DNA from: Bacteroidota bacterium
Lineage (GTDB): Bacteria > Bacteroidota > Bacteroidia > 2-12-FULL-35-15
Assembly (NCBI GenBank): GCA_025963775.1
Contig: JAOQAD010000005.1
Span: 1 to 35,565, forward strand
Length of the DNA: 35,565 nt
Reading direction: 5' to 3'
A program made the position numbers and the translations under genes. This document shows, piece after piece, positions 25,832 through 33,819 of the stretch (position 1 is its first letter; each line of letters starts with the position of its first letter). Below the pieces are notes generated by a model that was not told where the DNA came from, ran no database searches, and saw nothing but the letters and a program-made list of their open reading frames with translations.

Positions 25832-27250
25832 TTATTTCACCAGCATCTTGCCGGAGCCGATCTCTTTTCCATCATTGATGAACTTGTAGAAATACACGCC
25901 CGGTGTAAGCTCGCCCTGTTCGATACGGATCGTGTTCGAGCGGATGTCCGTTTTGCGGATCACTTCTTTTCCGATCATATCATATACATGGAATTCTGCA
26001 TTTGAAAGCTTCACATCTTTCGAGAAGGCAACAGTGGCCTCCGTGCTGAACGGGTTTGGATAAACAGAAACCGCATTTGTTACAGCCTGCGAAGAAACCC
26101 CGGCAGCAACATCCACGTGAATGCTTGATGCAGCGCTTCCTGTACAGCCTGCCACTGAGTCGGTGTAGGTGTAAATAACGTCAAACACTCCTGCGCCTGT
26201 AGCAGAAGGATCGAACATGTTACCGGTTACGCCCGGCCCGCTGTATGTTCCGCCGGCAGGTGTTCCGCCGGTAAGGGCAAAAGCAGGTGAATTAACATAT
26301 ACCATCCCCGGAGTTGTAAGAGAAACACCAAGTGCGCTGATCGCACATTCTACAGCCGATGAATCGAATACCGAACAGAACTTGAACGTGGCAGAATCGC
26401 CAGGTGCCAGGTTCTGAACCAGGTAAGCCATGTAGATCGCCTCATCCGCAAAATTTGTAGCGCTCACGGTTTGTGTGTAACCTATGCCGTTATACATATC
26501 TGATGCATCCCTGTTGGAAAATCCGCCATATCCGGCAACAAAATTAGTATCTGCTGCCACAAAAGTAAAGGAAGAGAACCATGGCAAGGCCTGGGTCGCA
26601 TTTACTTCTGCAACGGCCGTTCCGCCTGTAACATGCTGGCTTACGATAGTATTCTGGGTTGTGTAATCACCACTGAGTGACTGATTATTATCCGGGTCGA
26701 GGTTGCGGTAATAATAAAGGCTGGGAATAGTAGCAGCAGTATTATTGATCACTGTTACGGTAGTGACATAAAACAGGTCGGTTTCCTGAAGCAGGTAATT
26801 GATCCTGAAGGCAAGATTGGTCCCGGTTGTATCATAGCCTTCCCAATCTGCACTGTAAGTGGTTCCAACATGCGACCAGTTCACGATGCTGCCAAAAAAA
26901 GTGTTGGAAGATGCGCAATTTCCGGCACCGGAAGGGCCGCCGCTTGTACCGATCTCGTATCCCCACCCGTTCTCAGGACTACCGGGTGTAAAAAAATCGC
27001 CGTCAAAATTTGTCCATCCGTCATTCTGCGGATTTGACACAAAGCCGAAGAAAGGATTGTTGGAGCGGTAATGCATCCCGGCAGGTACCGGGGATGCGGT
27101 GATATCACAACCTTCGAATCCGCCGTTGCCATCAATCCCGATCTCAACTCCGGTACCTTTTATATACGCATTGGTCCCTACCATTTGCGCCTTCATGAAA
27201 GCTGCCCCCATAATGAGTGTGCAGGAGAGAAGTAATTTTTTGTTTTTCAT
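25832..27250 (-). CDS. Secreted T9SS cargo protein of unknown function
   Basis: This is a 472-residue protein from the chosen ATG at 27250, whose product begins with a signal peptide (MKNKKLLLSCTLIMGAAFMKAQ). A start 16 codons further up (27298) is possible but would overlap the -33 promoter element. The body (~25-310) is a beta-rich domain with aromatic repeats (FFGFVSNPQNDGWTNFDGDF, YYYRNLDPDNNQSLSGDY) that I do not recognise. A partial Ig-like module (~315-380, GGTPAGGTYSGPGVTGN) precedes the T9SS type A domain (SVYPNPFSTEATVAF, PGVYFYKFINDG). It has its own promoter and terminator. It is presumably released or surface-bound; no catalytic motif stands out. Confidence 0.88.
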   Translation of the reverse strand: MKNKKLLLSCTLIMGAAFMKAQMVGTNAYIKGTGVEIGIDGNGGFEGCDITASPVPAGMHYRSNNPFFGFVSNPQNDGWTNFDGDFFTPGSPENGWGYEIGTSGGPSGAGNCASSNTFFGSIVNWSHVGTTYSADWEGYDTTGTNLAFRINYLLQETDLFYVTTVTVINNTAATIPSLYYYRNLDPDNNQSLSGDYTTQNTIVSQHVTGGTAVAEVNATQALPWFSSFTFVAADTNFVAGYGGFSNRDASDMYNGIGYTQTVSATNFADEAIYMAYLVQNLAPGDSATFKFCSVFDSSAVECAISALGVSLTTPGMVYVNSPAFALTGGTPAGGTYSGPGVTGNMFDPSATGAGVFDVIYTYTDSVAGCTGSAASSIHVDVAAGVSSQAVTNAVSVYPNPFSTEATVAFSKDVKLSNAEFHVYDMIGKEVIRKTDIRSNTIRIEQGELTPGVYFYKFINDGKEIGSGKMLVK

Positions 27251-27268
27251 GTATCTTATAGTTTTAAT

Positions 27269-27299
27269 CAAATTTAAGCCAATTAATCGCTGTATCAAA
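27269..27299 (-). promoter_or_regulatory. Bacteroidota promoter of the T9SS cargo gene
   Basis: On the minus strand TTTG (27296-27299), 19 bases, then TAAATTTG (27269-27276) match the consensus. It lies 18 bases before the ATG at 27250, giving a very short leader. Confidence 0.6.
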
Positions 27300-27432
27300 T
27301 TTTATTTTTCGCATTCTATACATCTCCAACTCATTCAAAACATTCATTCTTCCAGTTTTCACGGGCTTTCGGGCTCTGTTTTTCTTACCCGTCCGGCATT
27401 TCCCTTCATGGCAAAAAAGAGCGGTTCCGGGC

Positions 27433-27448
27433 TAAATTTGTATCTTTA
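27433..27448 (+). promoter_or_regulatory. Possible -7 box of the saccharopine-dehydrogenase-like gene
   Basis: TAAATTTG (27433-27440) fits TAnnTTTG, and the following TATCTTTA is one base off. No -33 element is evident. The box lies 28 bases before the ATG at 27469. Confidence 0.35.
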
Positions 27449-27468
27449 CATTCTTTAAAACCAATTGT

Positions 27469-28674
27469 ATGAATAAACTGAAAATAGGCGTTTTACGCGA
27501 AGAAAAAAGCCCGCCCGATAAACGCGTTCCCCTTACCCCGCTGATCTGTTCCGAGCTGATCAGGAAATACCCGCACCTCGAAATTGTAGTGCAGCCAAGC
27601 AGGATCCGCTGCTATGAAGATGCCGAATACACTGCATTCGGTGTGCCTTTGCAGGAAGACCTCAGCGATTGCCAGATACTGATGGGTGTAAAGGAAGTTC
27701 CGAAAGAGCTCCTGATGCCCGGTAAAAAATATTTCTTCTTTTCACACACTATCAAAAAGCAGCCGCATAACCAGAAGCTGATGAAAACGCTTATTGAGAA
27801 GAAGATCCAGATGATCGATTATGAAACGCTGACCGACAGGAACCACAACCGCATTATTGGCTTTGGGCGCTATGCCGGAATTGTAGGCGCTTACAACGGC
27901 ATCCTCGGCTATGGAAAAAAATACGACCTCTTCCAGCTGCGCCCGGCAAATATCTGCCGCGACAGGGCTGAAATGGAAGAGGAGCTGAAGCGTGTAAAGC
28001 TGCCGAACATTAAGATCGCGCTCACCGGCGGCGGACGTGTTGCGAACGGCGCCATTGAAACACTGAGCGCATTGAGGATCCGCAAGGTAACACCGGAAGA
28101 ATTTTTAATGGCATCTTTCCGCGAACCGGTGTACTGCCAGCTGAACCCGCGTGATTACGTGGAGCGCAAAGGCGATCACAATTTCGACCTGCAGGATTTT
28201 TTCGCACACCCGGAGCATTTTGAATCTGTTTTCAGGAAATACACCAAAGCAACCGACATTTATATTTCTGCACATTTCTGGGATCCGGGCTCACCGAGGA
28301 TGTTTGAATTAAGCGATATGCTCGATCCCGATTTCCACATCAGCGTGATCGCCGATATTACCTGCGACATTGACGGAAGTGTTCCTACCACCATTCGCGC
28401 AAGCAGCATCGACAAGCCTTTTTACGGGTACAACATCCGCGAGCACAAGGAAGACCTTCCATTTAACAAGGACACCGTTTGCATCATGGCAGTGGATAAC
28501 CTGCCCTGCGAATTACCGCGCGATGCAAGCGACGACTTCGGGAAAGACCTGATGGAACGCGTGCTGCCAAGCATCATCGGAGAAGATAAGGAGGGCATCA
28601 TTGAGCGCGCTACGATCTGCAGGGACGGTAAGCTGGCGAAGGGCTTTGAATACCTCAGCGATTACGCATATTAA
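27469..28674 (+). CDS. Saccharopine dehydrogenase / lysine-ketoglutarate reductase-like enzyme
   Basis: This is a 401-residue cytoplasmic protein of the AlaDH/PNT-N superfamily. The N-terminal start (KIGVLREEKSPPDKRVPLTP) is the alanine dehydrogenase/transhydrogenase/LYS1 fingerprint, with a later Rossmann motif (IALTGGGRVANGAIETL, ~183). The segment VIADITCDIDGSVPTT (~304-319) and DKPFYGYN match the lysine-forming saccharopine dehydrogenase and LKR branch rather than alanine dehydrogenase. Known: these enzymes interconvert lysine plus 2-oxoglutarate with saccharopine using NAD(P)H. The partner saccharopine dehydrogenase (glutamate-forming) gene is not adjacent. It ends 9 bases before the RsmH-like gene, so the two form an operon. 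Confidence 0.85.
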   Translation: MNKLKIGVLREEKSPPDKRVPLTPLICSELIRKYPHLEIVVQPSRIRCYEDAEYTAFGVPLQEDLSDCQILMGVKEVPKELLMPGKKYFFFSHTIKKQPHNQKLMKTLIEKKIQMIDYETLTDRNHNRIIGFGRYAGIVGAYNGILGYGKKYDLFQLRPANICRDRAEMEEELKRVKLPNIKIALTGGGRVANGAIETLSALRIRKVTPEEFLMASFREPVYCQLNPRDYVERKGDHNFDLQDFFAHPEHFESVFRKYTKATDIYISAHFWDPGSPRMFELSDMLDPDFHISVIADITCDIDGSVPTTIRASSIDKPFYGYNIREHKEDLPFNKDTVCIMAVDNLPCELPRDASDDFGKDLMERVLPSIIGEDKEGIIERATICRDGKLAKGFEYLSDYAY

Positions 28675-28683
28675 TTTTTTATA

Positions 28684-29727
28684 ATGGACGACAACAAACC
28701 GCAGCGCAGAATAAGATACAAGGGCACACATCCAAAATCCTTCAAAGAGAAGTACAAGGAGCTGCAGCCTGAAAATTATTCAGAAGATGTTGCAAAGGTG
28801 ATGCAGCAGGGCCGTACCCCGGCAGGCATGCACCGTTCCATTTGCGTGGATGAGATCCTGGCCTTTCTCAAAATAACTCCCGGGCAAATTGGCATGGATG
28901 CAACACTTGGCTATGGCGGACACAGCCTCGAAATGCTCAAATGCCTTACACCCGGCGGGCATTTATACGCAACAGACGTTGATCCGTTTGAACTACCAAG
29001 AACCCGCGACCGCCTTGCGGCTTTAGGCTTCGGGCCTGAAGTGCTGACGGTCAAAAAAATGAATTTTTCCGGGATCGACCTGGTTGCCGCAGAAGCAGGG
29101 CCTTTGAATTTTGTGCTGGCCGACCTTGGTGTTTCTTCGATGCAGATCGACAACCCGGAAAGGGGCTTTTCATTCAAGATAGAAGGGCCGCTGGACCTGA
29201 GGCTGAACCCAAAAAGCGGGAAGTCGGCAGCAGCGCTTTTAAAAAATATTTCAAGGCTCGAGCTGGAAGTGCTGTTCATGGAAAATTCAGATGAGCCGCA
29301 TGCCACAGTCATTTCCAAAACCATTACATCACGCATAGCAGGCGGAATGAACCTTGCCACGACCACACAGCTGCAGGAGCTTATTGCAGATGCACTGGAA
29401 TTCCTTCCGGCAAACGAACGGAAAGAACAGGTAAAGAAATCCTGCCAGCGCTGCTTCCAGGCATTGCGGATAGCAGTGAACGATGAATTCGGTGTGCTGG
29501 ATAAATTTCTTGCAAAGCTTCCGGATGCCCTGGCAACAGGCGGGAGAGTTGCGATCCTTTCATTTCATTCGGGAGAAGACAGGCGCGTAAAAAAATCATT
29601 TCAGCAATTGTTCCGGGAAGGGATTTACAGCGAAGTGGCGCCGGACCCGATCCGGCCATCGGCAGAGGAATGCAATACGAACCCGCGTGCACGCTCTGCA
29701 AAGCTGCGCTGGGCGATCAAAGCGTAG
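28684..29727 (+). CDS. RsmH-family 16S rRNA cytosine-N4 methyltransferase paralogue
   Basis: This is a 347-residue protein. The RsmH fold is clear: HRSICVDEIL, MDATLGYGGHS (motif I, ~71-81), ADLGVSSMQIDNPERGFSF, GPLDLRLNP, CFQALRIAVNDEFG, ILSFHSGEDR and NPRARSAKLR. Known: RsmH methylates C1402 of 16S rRNA and normally sits in the dcw division cluster after mraZ. This copy is outside any dcw context and has about 40 extra N-terminal residues (RYKGTHPKSFKEKYKELQP). It matches my recollection of a second, non-dcw RsmH-like group in other phyla. It may be the only RsmH or a paralogue with another RNA target; the window cannot decide. Confidence 0.85.
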   Translation: MDDNKPQRRIRYKGTHPKSFKEKYKELQPENYSEDVAKVMQQGRTPAGMHRSICVDEILAFLKITPGQIGMDATLGYGGHSLEMLKCLTPGGHLYATDVDPFELPRTRDRLAALGFGPEVLTVKKMNFSGIDLVAAEAGPLNFVLADLGVSSMQIDNPERGFSFKIEGPLDLRLNPKSGKSAAALLKNISRLELEVLFMENSDEPHATVISKTITSRIAGGMNLATTTQLQELIADALEFLPANERKEQVKKSCQRCFQALRIAVNDEFGVLDKFLAKLPDALATGGRVAILSFHSGEDRRVKKSFQQLFREGIYSEVAPDPIRPSAEECNTNPRARSAKLRWAIKA

Positions 29728-29787
29728 CGATAATCCGGCAAATTATCTTAAGAATAAAATCTGTGAATCTGTGGCTACAGCTGCGCG

Positions 29788-29821
29788 CAGAATAAGATCC
29801 CTCGGGCAAGCTCGGGATGAC
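29788..29821 (-). repeat. Single hairpin repeat, inverted twin of the copy at 3579-3612
   Basis: This 34-base element is the exact reverse complement of 3579-3612. It ends GGGATGAC and lies 60 bases after the RsmH-like gene. Confidence 0.85.
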
Positions 29822-29917
29822 ACGCTGCATGCAATACGAATTCCGCGTGCACGCAAGCCTAAACTTTAATTTGGATTTTTTTCGAAACGCCATCCCCTGC
29901 TGCTGCTGTCCCGGACC

Positions 29918-30051
29918 TGATCCGGGAACACGGGATCTCATAAATGTTAGCAGGTTCTTTTTGCATCGTCATCCCGTGCCACGACACGGGATCTCATAAA
30001 TGTTAGCAGTTCCAAATTAAACAGATCCGTGCCCTGGCAAGGGATGACGAT
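29918..30051. repeat. Paired inverted REP-like element (BIME-like) plus a truncated copy
   Basis: The full element spans 29965-30051 with perfect outer ends ATCGTCATCCC and GGGATGACGAT and imperfect inner arms. Its linker CATAAATGTTAGCAGT matches the copy at 33703. A truncated left piece with the same linker (CACGGGATCTCATAAATGTT) occupies ~29929-29954. The 344-base gap between the convergent RsmH and permease genes holds only these elements and the single copy at 29788; I see no gene in it. Confidence 0.85.
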
Positions 30052-30071
30052 ACAAAAACCCCGATGCTTAA

Positions 30072-31355
30072 CTAAATCTTCCTCTTTACCCTGTTCACCA
30101 TCGAAGCAATAAACATCGTGATCACAAAAAAGATCATCAGCTTTATAGCAGAGCCCATTATTGCAGCAGCATCACCACCACGCAAAAACAATTCATAAAA
30201 ACCTTCCAGCGACCAGTTCAATGGTGAGAACGCACTCAGGTTGCGCATCATCTGCGGCATCACGTAAGTTGGCACCCAGATGCCGCCCAGGGCAGAAAGC
30301 AACAGGATCGACAATGCGCCCATGATCGCGCCCTGCTGTTCGGTGGAGGCGATCGTTCCGACCATCACCGCATAGCCTGTTGCTGCAAAAGCTGTTGCAA
30401 CTGAAATGATCAGCACACCGGGTATGCTGTGCCCCATGTCGAGCACAGGCAATCCCAGCATCGGCAAAAACAGTAATCCGACCGAAAGCATGAGCGCCAG
30501 CTGAAGCAGGCACACCACCACATACACGATGATCTTCCCGTTGATCAGCATTAAATATGAGCTTGGCATGGTATGCAAACGGAAAATGCTTCCTTCCGTT
30601 TTTTCTTTCATAATGCTTCCCGACAAGGGCATCACGATGAAGAACATTGCAAAGATCGCCCATGCCGGGACATTGTGCTGCACTGCATTCGGAACGATCT
30701 CCCCGATGCTTTTCGAAGCATAGATCTCCTCGTAGCGGATGATCTGTGTTTGCCCGAATGCATTCGAAGGTGTTTTCTTTTTACCGGGAATGATCTCTGC
30801 GATCTGATCTGCAAAGCTGCGGAACATGATCTTTGTCTTGATCCCTGAAATGAATTCACGCAGGGAGCTGGTAACAGAAGCGATGAATGATTTTTTTGTG
30901 ATCGGGTCGATGAAGATCCGGATGTCGACCGAATCGGGAACTGCAGTTTCAATTACAGAATCGGTGCTCAGCGTTTGCTCCACCAGCTGCATTACATTTT
31001 TCCGTACCGCTTCGGTAGCGCCTGCCGGGATCACAATGCCGACAAGAAATTGCCCCTCAGCCACCGCCTGCCTTGCTGTTTCTGCCGTTGCAGGCTTCCC
31101 GTTGATCGAGTCGTGAACGGTGCACAGCTCCGAGGAGCGCAATCCTTTACCGATATCTATTCCCAGCGAATCCTGGTCATTGTTTACAAACACGATCGGG
31201 ATGCCTTTTTCATTCAGCGTTTTAAAAGCGGAATCCTGGATGAGGGTCATCACAAAAATAAGGATCATCGGCATGATGAATAAAATAGCCAGTCCTACCC
31301 TGTCTCTTATGAGAAGAAGTACCTCTTTGATGATAGCTGCTTTTAATTTATTCAT
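30072..31355 (-). CDS. ABC-2 type exporter permease
   Basis: This is a 427-residue protein from the ATG at 31355 (MNKLKAAIIKE); an upstream TTG two codons earlier is less likely. Layout: one N-terminal helix (~20-40), a large extracytoplasmic domain (~45-230), then about five helices (~235-425). This is the ABC2_membrane_3/YhgE-like arrangement. Conserved-looking features are the SIMKEKTEGSIFRLHTMP and GAIMGALSILLLSALGGIWVP segments. Known: such permeases pair with a single ATPase and move lipids, drugs or polymers. The ATPase is encoded just upstream. The substrate is unknown; possible glycan or pigment-lipid cargo is only suggested by context. Confidence 0.88.
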   Translation of the reverse strand: MNKLKAAIIKEVLLLIRDRVGLAILFIMPMILIFVMTLIQDSAFKTLNEKGIPIVFVNNDQDSLGIDIGKGLRSSELCTVHDSINGKPATAETARQAVAEGQFLVGIVIPAGATEAVRKNVMQLVEQTLSTDSVIETAVPDSVDIRIFIDPITKKSFIASVTSSLREFISGIKTKIMFRSFADQIAEIIPGKKKTPSNAFGQTQIIRYEEIYASKSIGEIVPNAVQHNVPAWAIFAMFFIVMPLSGSIMKEKTEGSIFRLHTMPSSYLMLINGKIIVYVVVCLLQLALMLSVGLLFLPMLGLPVLDMGHSIPGVLIISVATAFAATGYAVMVGTIASTEQQGAIMGALSILLLSALGGIWVPTYVMPQMMRNLSAFSPLNWSLEGFYELFLRGGDAAAIMGSAIKLMIFFVITMFIASMVNRVKRKI

Positions 31356-31375
31356 GTGCAAATTTTATTTCGAAG

Positions 31376-31456
31376 CGTCATCCCGTGCCACGACACGGGA
31401 TCTCACAACATTAGCAGTTCTAATAAACAGATCCCGTGTCGGAGCACGGGATGACG
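31376..31456. repeat. Paired inverted REP-like element inside the ABC operon
   Basis: The arms 31376-31403 and 31429-31456 match at 26 of 28 positions as inverted repeats, and each arm is itself a hairpin (ATCCCGTG/CACGGGAT). It fills most of the 116-base gap between the ATPase stop and the permease start, and so would be transcribed within the operon. Confidence 0.9.
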
Positions 31457-31471
31457 AACCAATTGACATAT

Positions 31472-32224
31472 TCAATCCCTCAATTTCCTCTTCGTCAGCT
31501 GAAGAAACACAGCCTCCAGGTTTGCACAGTCCGGGTACGCCGCGATCAATTCTTTCGGCGAGCCTTTCGCGATGATCCTTCCGTAATCGATGATGGCAAC
31601 CTGTGTACAAAAATGCTCCGCCTCCTCCATGTGATGCGAAGTATAAATAATGGTTGTCCCTTTTTTGTTCAGTGCCTGCAAATGCTCGATGATCACGTTC
31701 CGCGACTGCACATCCACTCCCACTGTCGGCTCATCCAGGAAAAGGATCTTCGGGTCGTGCAGGATGCCTGCAATAAGGTTAACGCGGCGTTTCATTCCCC
31801 CGGAATACGTAGATACACGGCGGTCCGCAGCATCGCTCAATCCGAAATTATCCAGCCACAGCTCTATTTTATCTTTCAGCGCCTTGCCTGTTACACCATA
31901 CATGTTCCCGTAAAAATGAAGGTTCTCCCTTGCGCTTAATGTAGGGTACAGTGCGATGTCCTGCGGCACCACTCCTACAATCTGTTTGATCCCCGCAAGG
32001 TCGCCCTGCAGGCTCATTCCATCGATGGTCACTGTTCCCGAAGCAGGCGGGAACAAGCCGCAGAGAATGGAGATAGTGGTTGTTTTTCCTGCGCCGTTAG
32101 GGCCAAGCAGCCCGAATACCTCGTTGCGCTCCACCGAAAACGAAATGCCTTTCACCACAGGTTCGGAAGAGCCTTTGAAAATCTTTACGAGATCGTGTGT
32201 TTCTATGATGGCGTTTGAGGACAT
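31472..32224 (-). CDS. ABC transporter ATP-binding protein
   Basis: This is a 250-residue protein from the ATG at 32224; a TTG 15 bases upstream is the other option but overlaps the expected transcription start. Walker A is GLLGPNGAGKTT, the Q-loop GVVPQDIALYPTLS, the signature YSGGMKRR, Walker B ILFLDEPT and the H-loop YTSHHMEEAEHF. The order and EEAEHF motif place it with drug/lipid exporter ATPases of the CcmA/DrrA type. It drives the ABC-2 permease encoded downstream. The palindromic repeat between the two genes is unusual for such a pair. Confidence 0.93.
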   Translation of the reverse strand: MSSNAIIETHDLVKIFKGSSEPVVKGISFSVERNEVFGLLGPNGAGKTTTISILCGLFPPASGTVTIDGMSLQGDLAGIKQIVGVVPQDIALYPTLSARENLHFYGNMYGVTGKALKDKIELWLDNFGLSDAADRRVSTYSGGMKRRVNLIAGILHDPKILFLDEPTVGVDVQSRNVIIEHLQALNKKGTTIIYTSHHMEEAEHFCTQVAIIDYGRIIAKGSPKELIAAYPDCANLEAVFLQLTKRKLRD

Positions 32225-32244
32225 ATTGCAGGCTGCCAAATTAG

Positions 32245-32275
32245 CAAATATATCTTTGCGCGGAACAGCGCAAAA
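32245..32275 (-). promoter_or_regulatory. Promoter of the ABC operon
   Basis: On the minus strand TTTTG (32271-32275), 18 bases, then TATATTTG (32245-32252) fit the Bacteroidota consensus. It lies 20 bases before the ATG at 32224. Confidence 0.55.
32251..32258 (+). promoter_or_regulatory. Plus-strand -7 box overlapping the ABC promoter
   Basis: TATCTTTG fits TAnnTTTG and shares two bases with the minus-strand -7 box, forming GCAAA-TATATC-TTTGC. A TTG lies 22 bases upstream (32226-32228). A second -7-like box, TACATTTG at 32334-32341, is closer to the halogenase-like gene at 32401; either could serve it. Confidence 0.4.
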
Positions 32276-32400
32276 TCAGATAATTCCTTACTAAAATTGG
32301 CTGTTTATGCCTATCCGTAAAAAAAATAATAGCTACATTTGCTGCCTACGGAACAATTTAAAACAGGGTTGTTATTCTGTGAATAACAATAATAATTCAG

Positions 32401-33669
32401 ATGAATATGATTACCGAAAAAACAGATGTGTTAGTCATCGGTGCAGGCCCGGCAGGCTGTATTGCCGCTTCGATCGTGCATAAGAACGGATTAAAGGTCC
32501 GCGTTGTTGAAAAAGTGAAATTCCCCCGTTTTGTTATCGGCGAAAGCCTGCTGCCGCGTGTGATGGACCACCTTGATGAAACAGGGCTCCTGGAAGATGT
32601 GAAAGCGGCGGGCTTCCAGCAAAAATTCGGGGCGAAATTCCTGATGGGCGATAAAGTATGCGACTTTAATTTTTCGGACCAGTTCAGTAAAGGCTGGACC
32701 TGGACCTGGCAGGTGCCTCGTGCACAATTCGACCAGATCCTTGCAAACGGCGTGGCTAAAAAAGGAATTCCTGTTGAATTTGAAATGGGCGTTACCGGCA
32801 TACAGTTCAATGAAGATGAATCTTCCATCACAACAGTGGAAGACAAGGACGGAAATAAAAAGCAGATCGAAGCACGCTATGTGATCGACTGCAGCGGCTA
32901 CGGGCGCGTGATACCCAACCTGCTCGGGCTCAACAAGCAATCCAGCTTCGACCCCCGTAAAACACATTTTACACACTTTAAAGACCCGAACCGCCCCGAA
33001 GGTGTTGAAGGGAACCGCATCACCGTGGTGGTGCACCAGCAGGAAGTGTGGGTATGGATCATTCCTTTTTCAAACGGGATCACTTCCGTGGGCTTTGTCG
33101 GAAACCCGGAATATTTCAAAGACTTTCCCGAAGATGCGACCGAGCGCATGAAAGCGATCGTTGCCGATTGTCCTCAACTGAAAGACAGGTTTAAAGATCA
33201 GGAGATGGTGCTTGCACCAAGGACAATCGAAGGCTACGCAATCACTTCCACCAAATTTTACGGAGATGGATTTGTAACGGCAGGAAATGCAACCGAATTC
33301 CTCGATCCGGTGTTTTCATCCGGAGTTACCTTCGCGATGGAATCGGGCTCTACGGCGGCAAAGCTGGTGAGCAGGAAGCTGAAAGGCGAAACGATCGACT
33401 GGCAGAAAGAATACGTGGATCACATGATGCAGGGCATCAACACATTCAGGACCTACGTGAAAGGCTGGTACAACGGCGACCTTCACCAGATCTTCTTTAC
33501 GAAAGATCCCGACCCGAACATTAAAAAACAGATCTGCTCCGTACTGGCAGGGTATGTATGGGATTTAAGCAATCCGTTTGTGAAGAAGCATGAGCGCGCT
33601 GTAAGCACGCTGGCAACGATCATCCGGATGCAGAAAGCAGCAGCGGCGGAAGAAGCGAAGGGTAATTAG
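32401..33669 (+). CDS. Flavin-dependent halogenase-like / geranylgeranyl-reductase-like monooxygenase
   Basis: This is a 422-residue protein with FAD motif VLVIGAGPAGCIAASIV and FPRFVIGESLLP, the signature of the PrnC/PltA/CmlS-type halogenase branch. Lys75 in GFQQKFGAKF lies where those enzymes have their catalytic lysine (inferred by spacing). WVWIIP at 217-222 fits the halogenase WxWxIP motif, and GDGFVTAGNATEFLDPVFSSG is the flavin-closing segment. Known: these enzymes halogenate phenols, pyrroles or carrier-bound substrates, but close homologues may be reductases or hydroxylases. The next gene is CrtI-like, so a pigment or polyketide-like role is possible. No carrier protein or synthase is in view. 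The start could also be the ATG at 32407 (MITEKTD). Confidence 0.8.
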   Translation: MNMITEKTDVLVIGAGPAGCIAASIVHKNGLKVRVVEKVKFPRFVIGESLLPRVMDHLDETGLLEDVKAAGFQQKFGAKFLMGDKVCDFNFSDQFSKGWTWTWQVPRAQFDQILANGVAKKGIPVEFEMGVTGIQFNEDESSITTVEDKDGNKKQIEARYVIDCSGYGRVIPNLLGLNKQSSFDPRKTHFTHFKDPNRPEGVEGNRITVVVHQQEVWVWIIPFSNGITSVGFVGNPEYFKDFPEDATERMKAIVADCPQLKDRFKDQEMVLAPRTIEGYAITSTKFYGDGFVTAGNATEFLDPVFSSGVTFAMESGSTAAKLVSRKLKGETIDWQKEYVDHMMQGINTFRTYVKGWYNGDLHQIFFTKDPDPNIKKQICSVLAGYVWDLSNPFVKKHERAVSTLATIIRMQKAAAAEEAKGN

Positions 33670-33702
33670 CAATCAACATTGCAACATTCATTGTACTTAA
33701 AC

Positions 33703-33784
33703 GTCATCCCGTGCCCCGACACGGGATCTCATAAATGTTAGCAGTATCTCTATAAACAGATCCCGTGTCGGGGCACGGGATGAC
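33703..33784. repeat. Perfect paired inverted REP-like element
   Basis: The 27-base arms 33703-33729 and 33758-33784 are perfect inverted repeats around a 28-base linker (CATAAATGTTAGCAGTATCT...). Each arm folds by itself through ATCCCGTG/CACGGGAT. It sits between the halogenase-like and CrtI-like genes, which run in the same direction. Confidence 0.93.
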
Positions 33785-33819
33785 AGTTAACCGGAAGATT
33801 CGTTTCTTAGAGCTAAAAA

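Noticed and set aside
25521..25889. 122-codon plus-strand frame over the start of the Dps-like gene and the terminator
   Set aside because: It covers a promoter, a terminator and parts of two real genes on the other strand.
29687..29999. Short plus-strand frames in the RsmH-permease gap
   Set aside because: They run through the palindromic repeats, have no protein resemblance and no start signals; the repeats explain the sequence.
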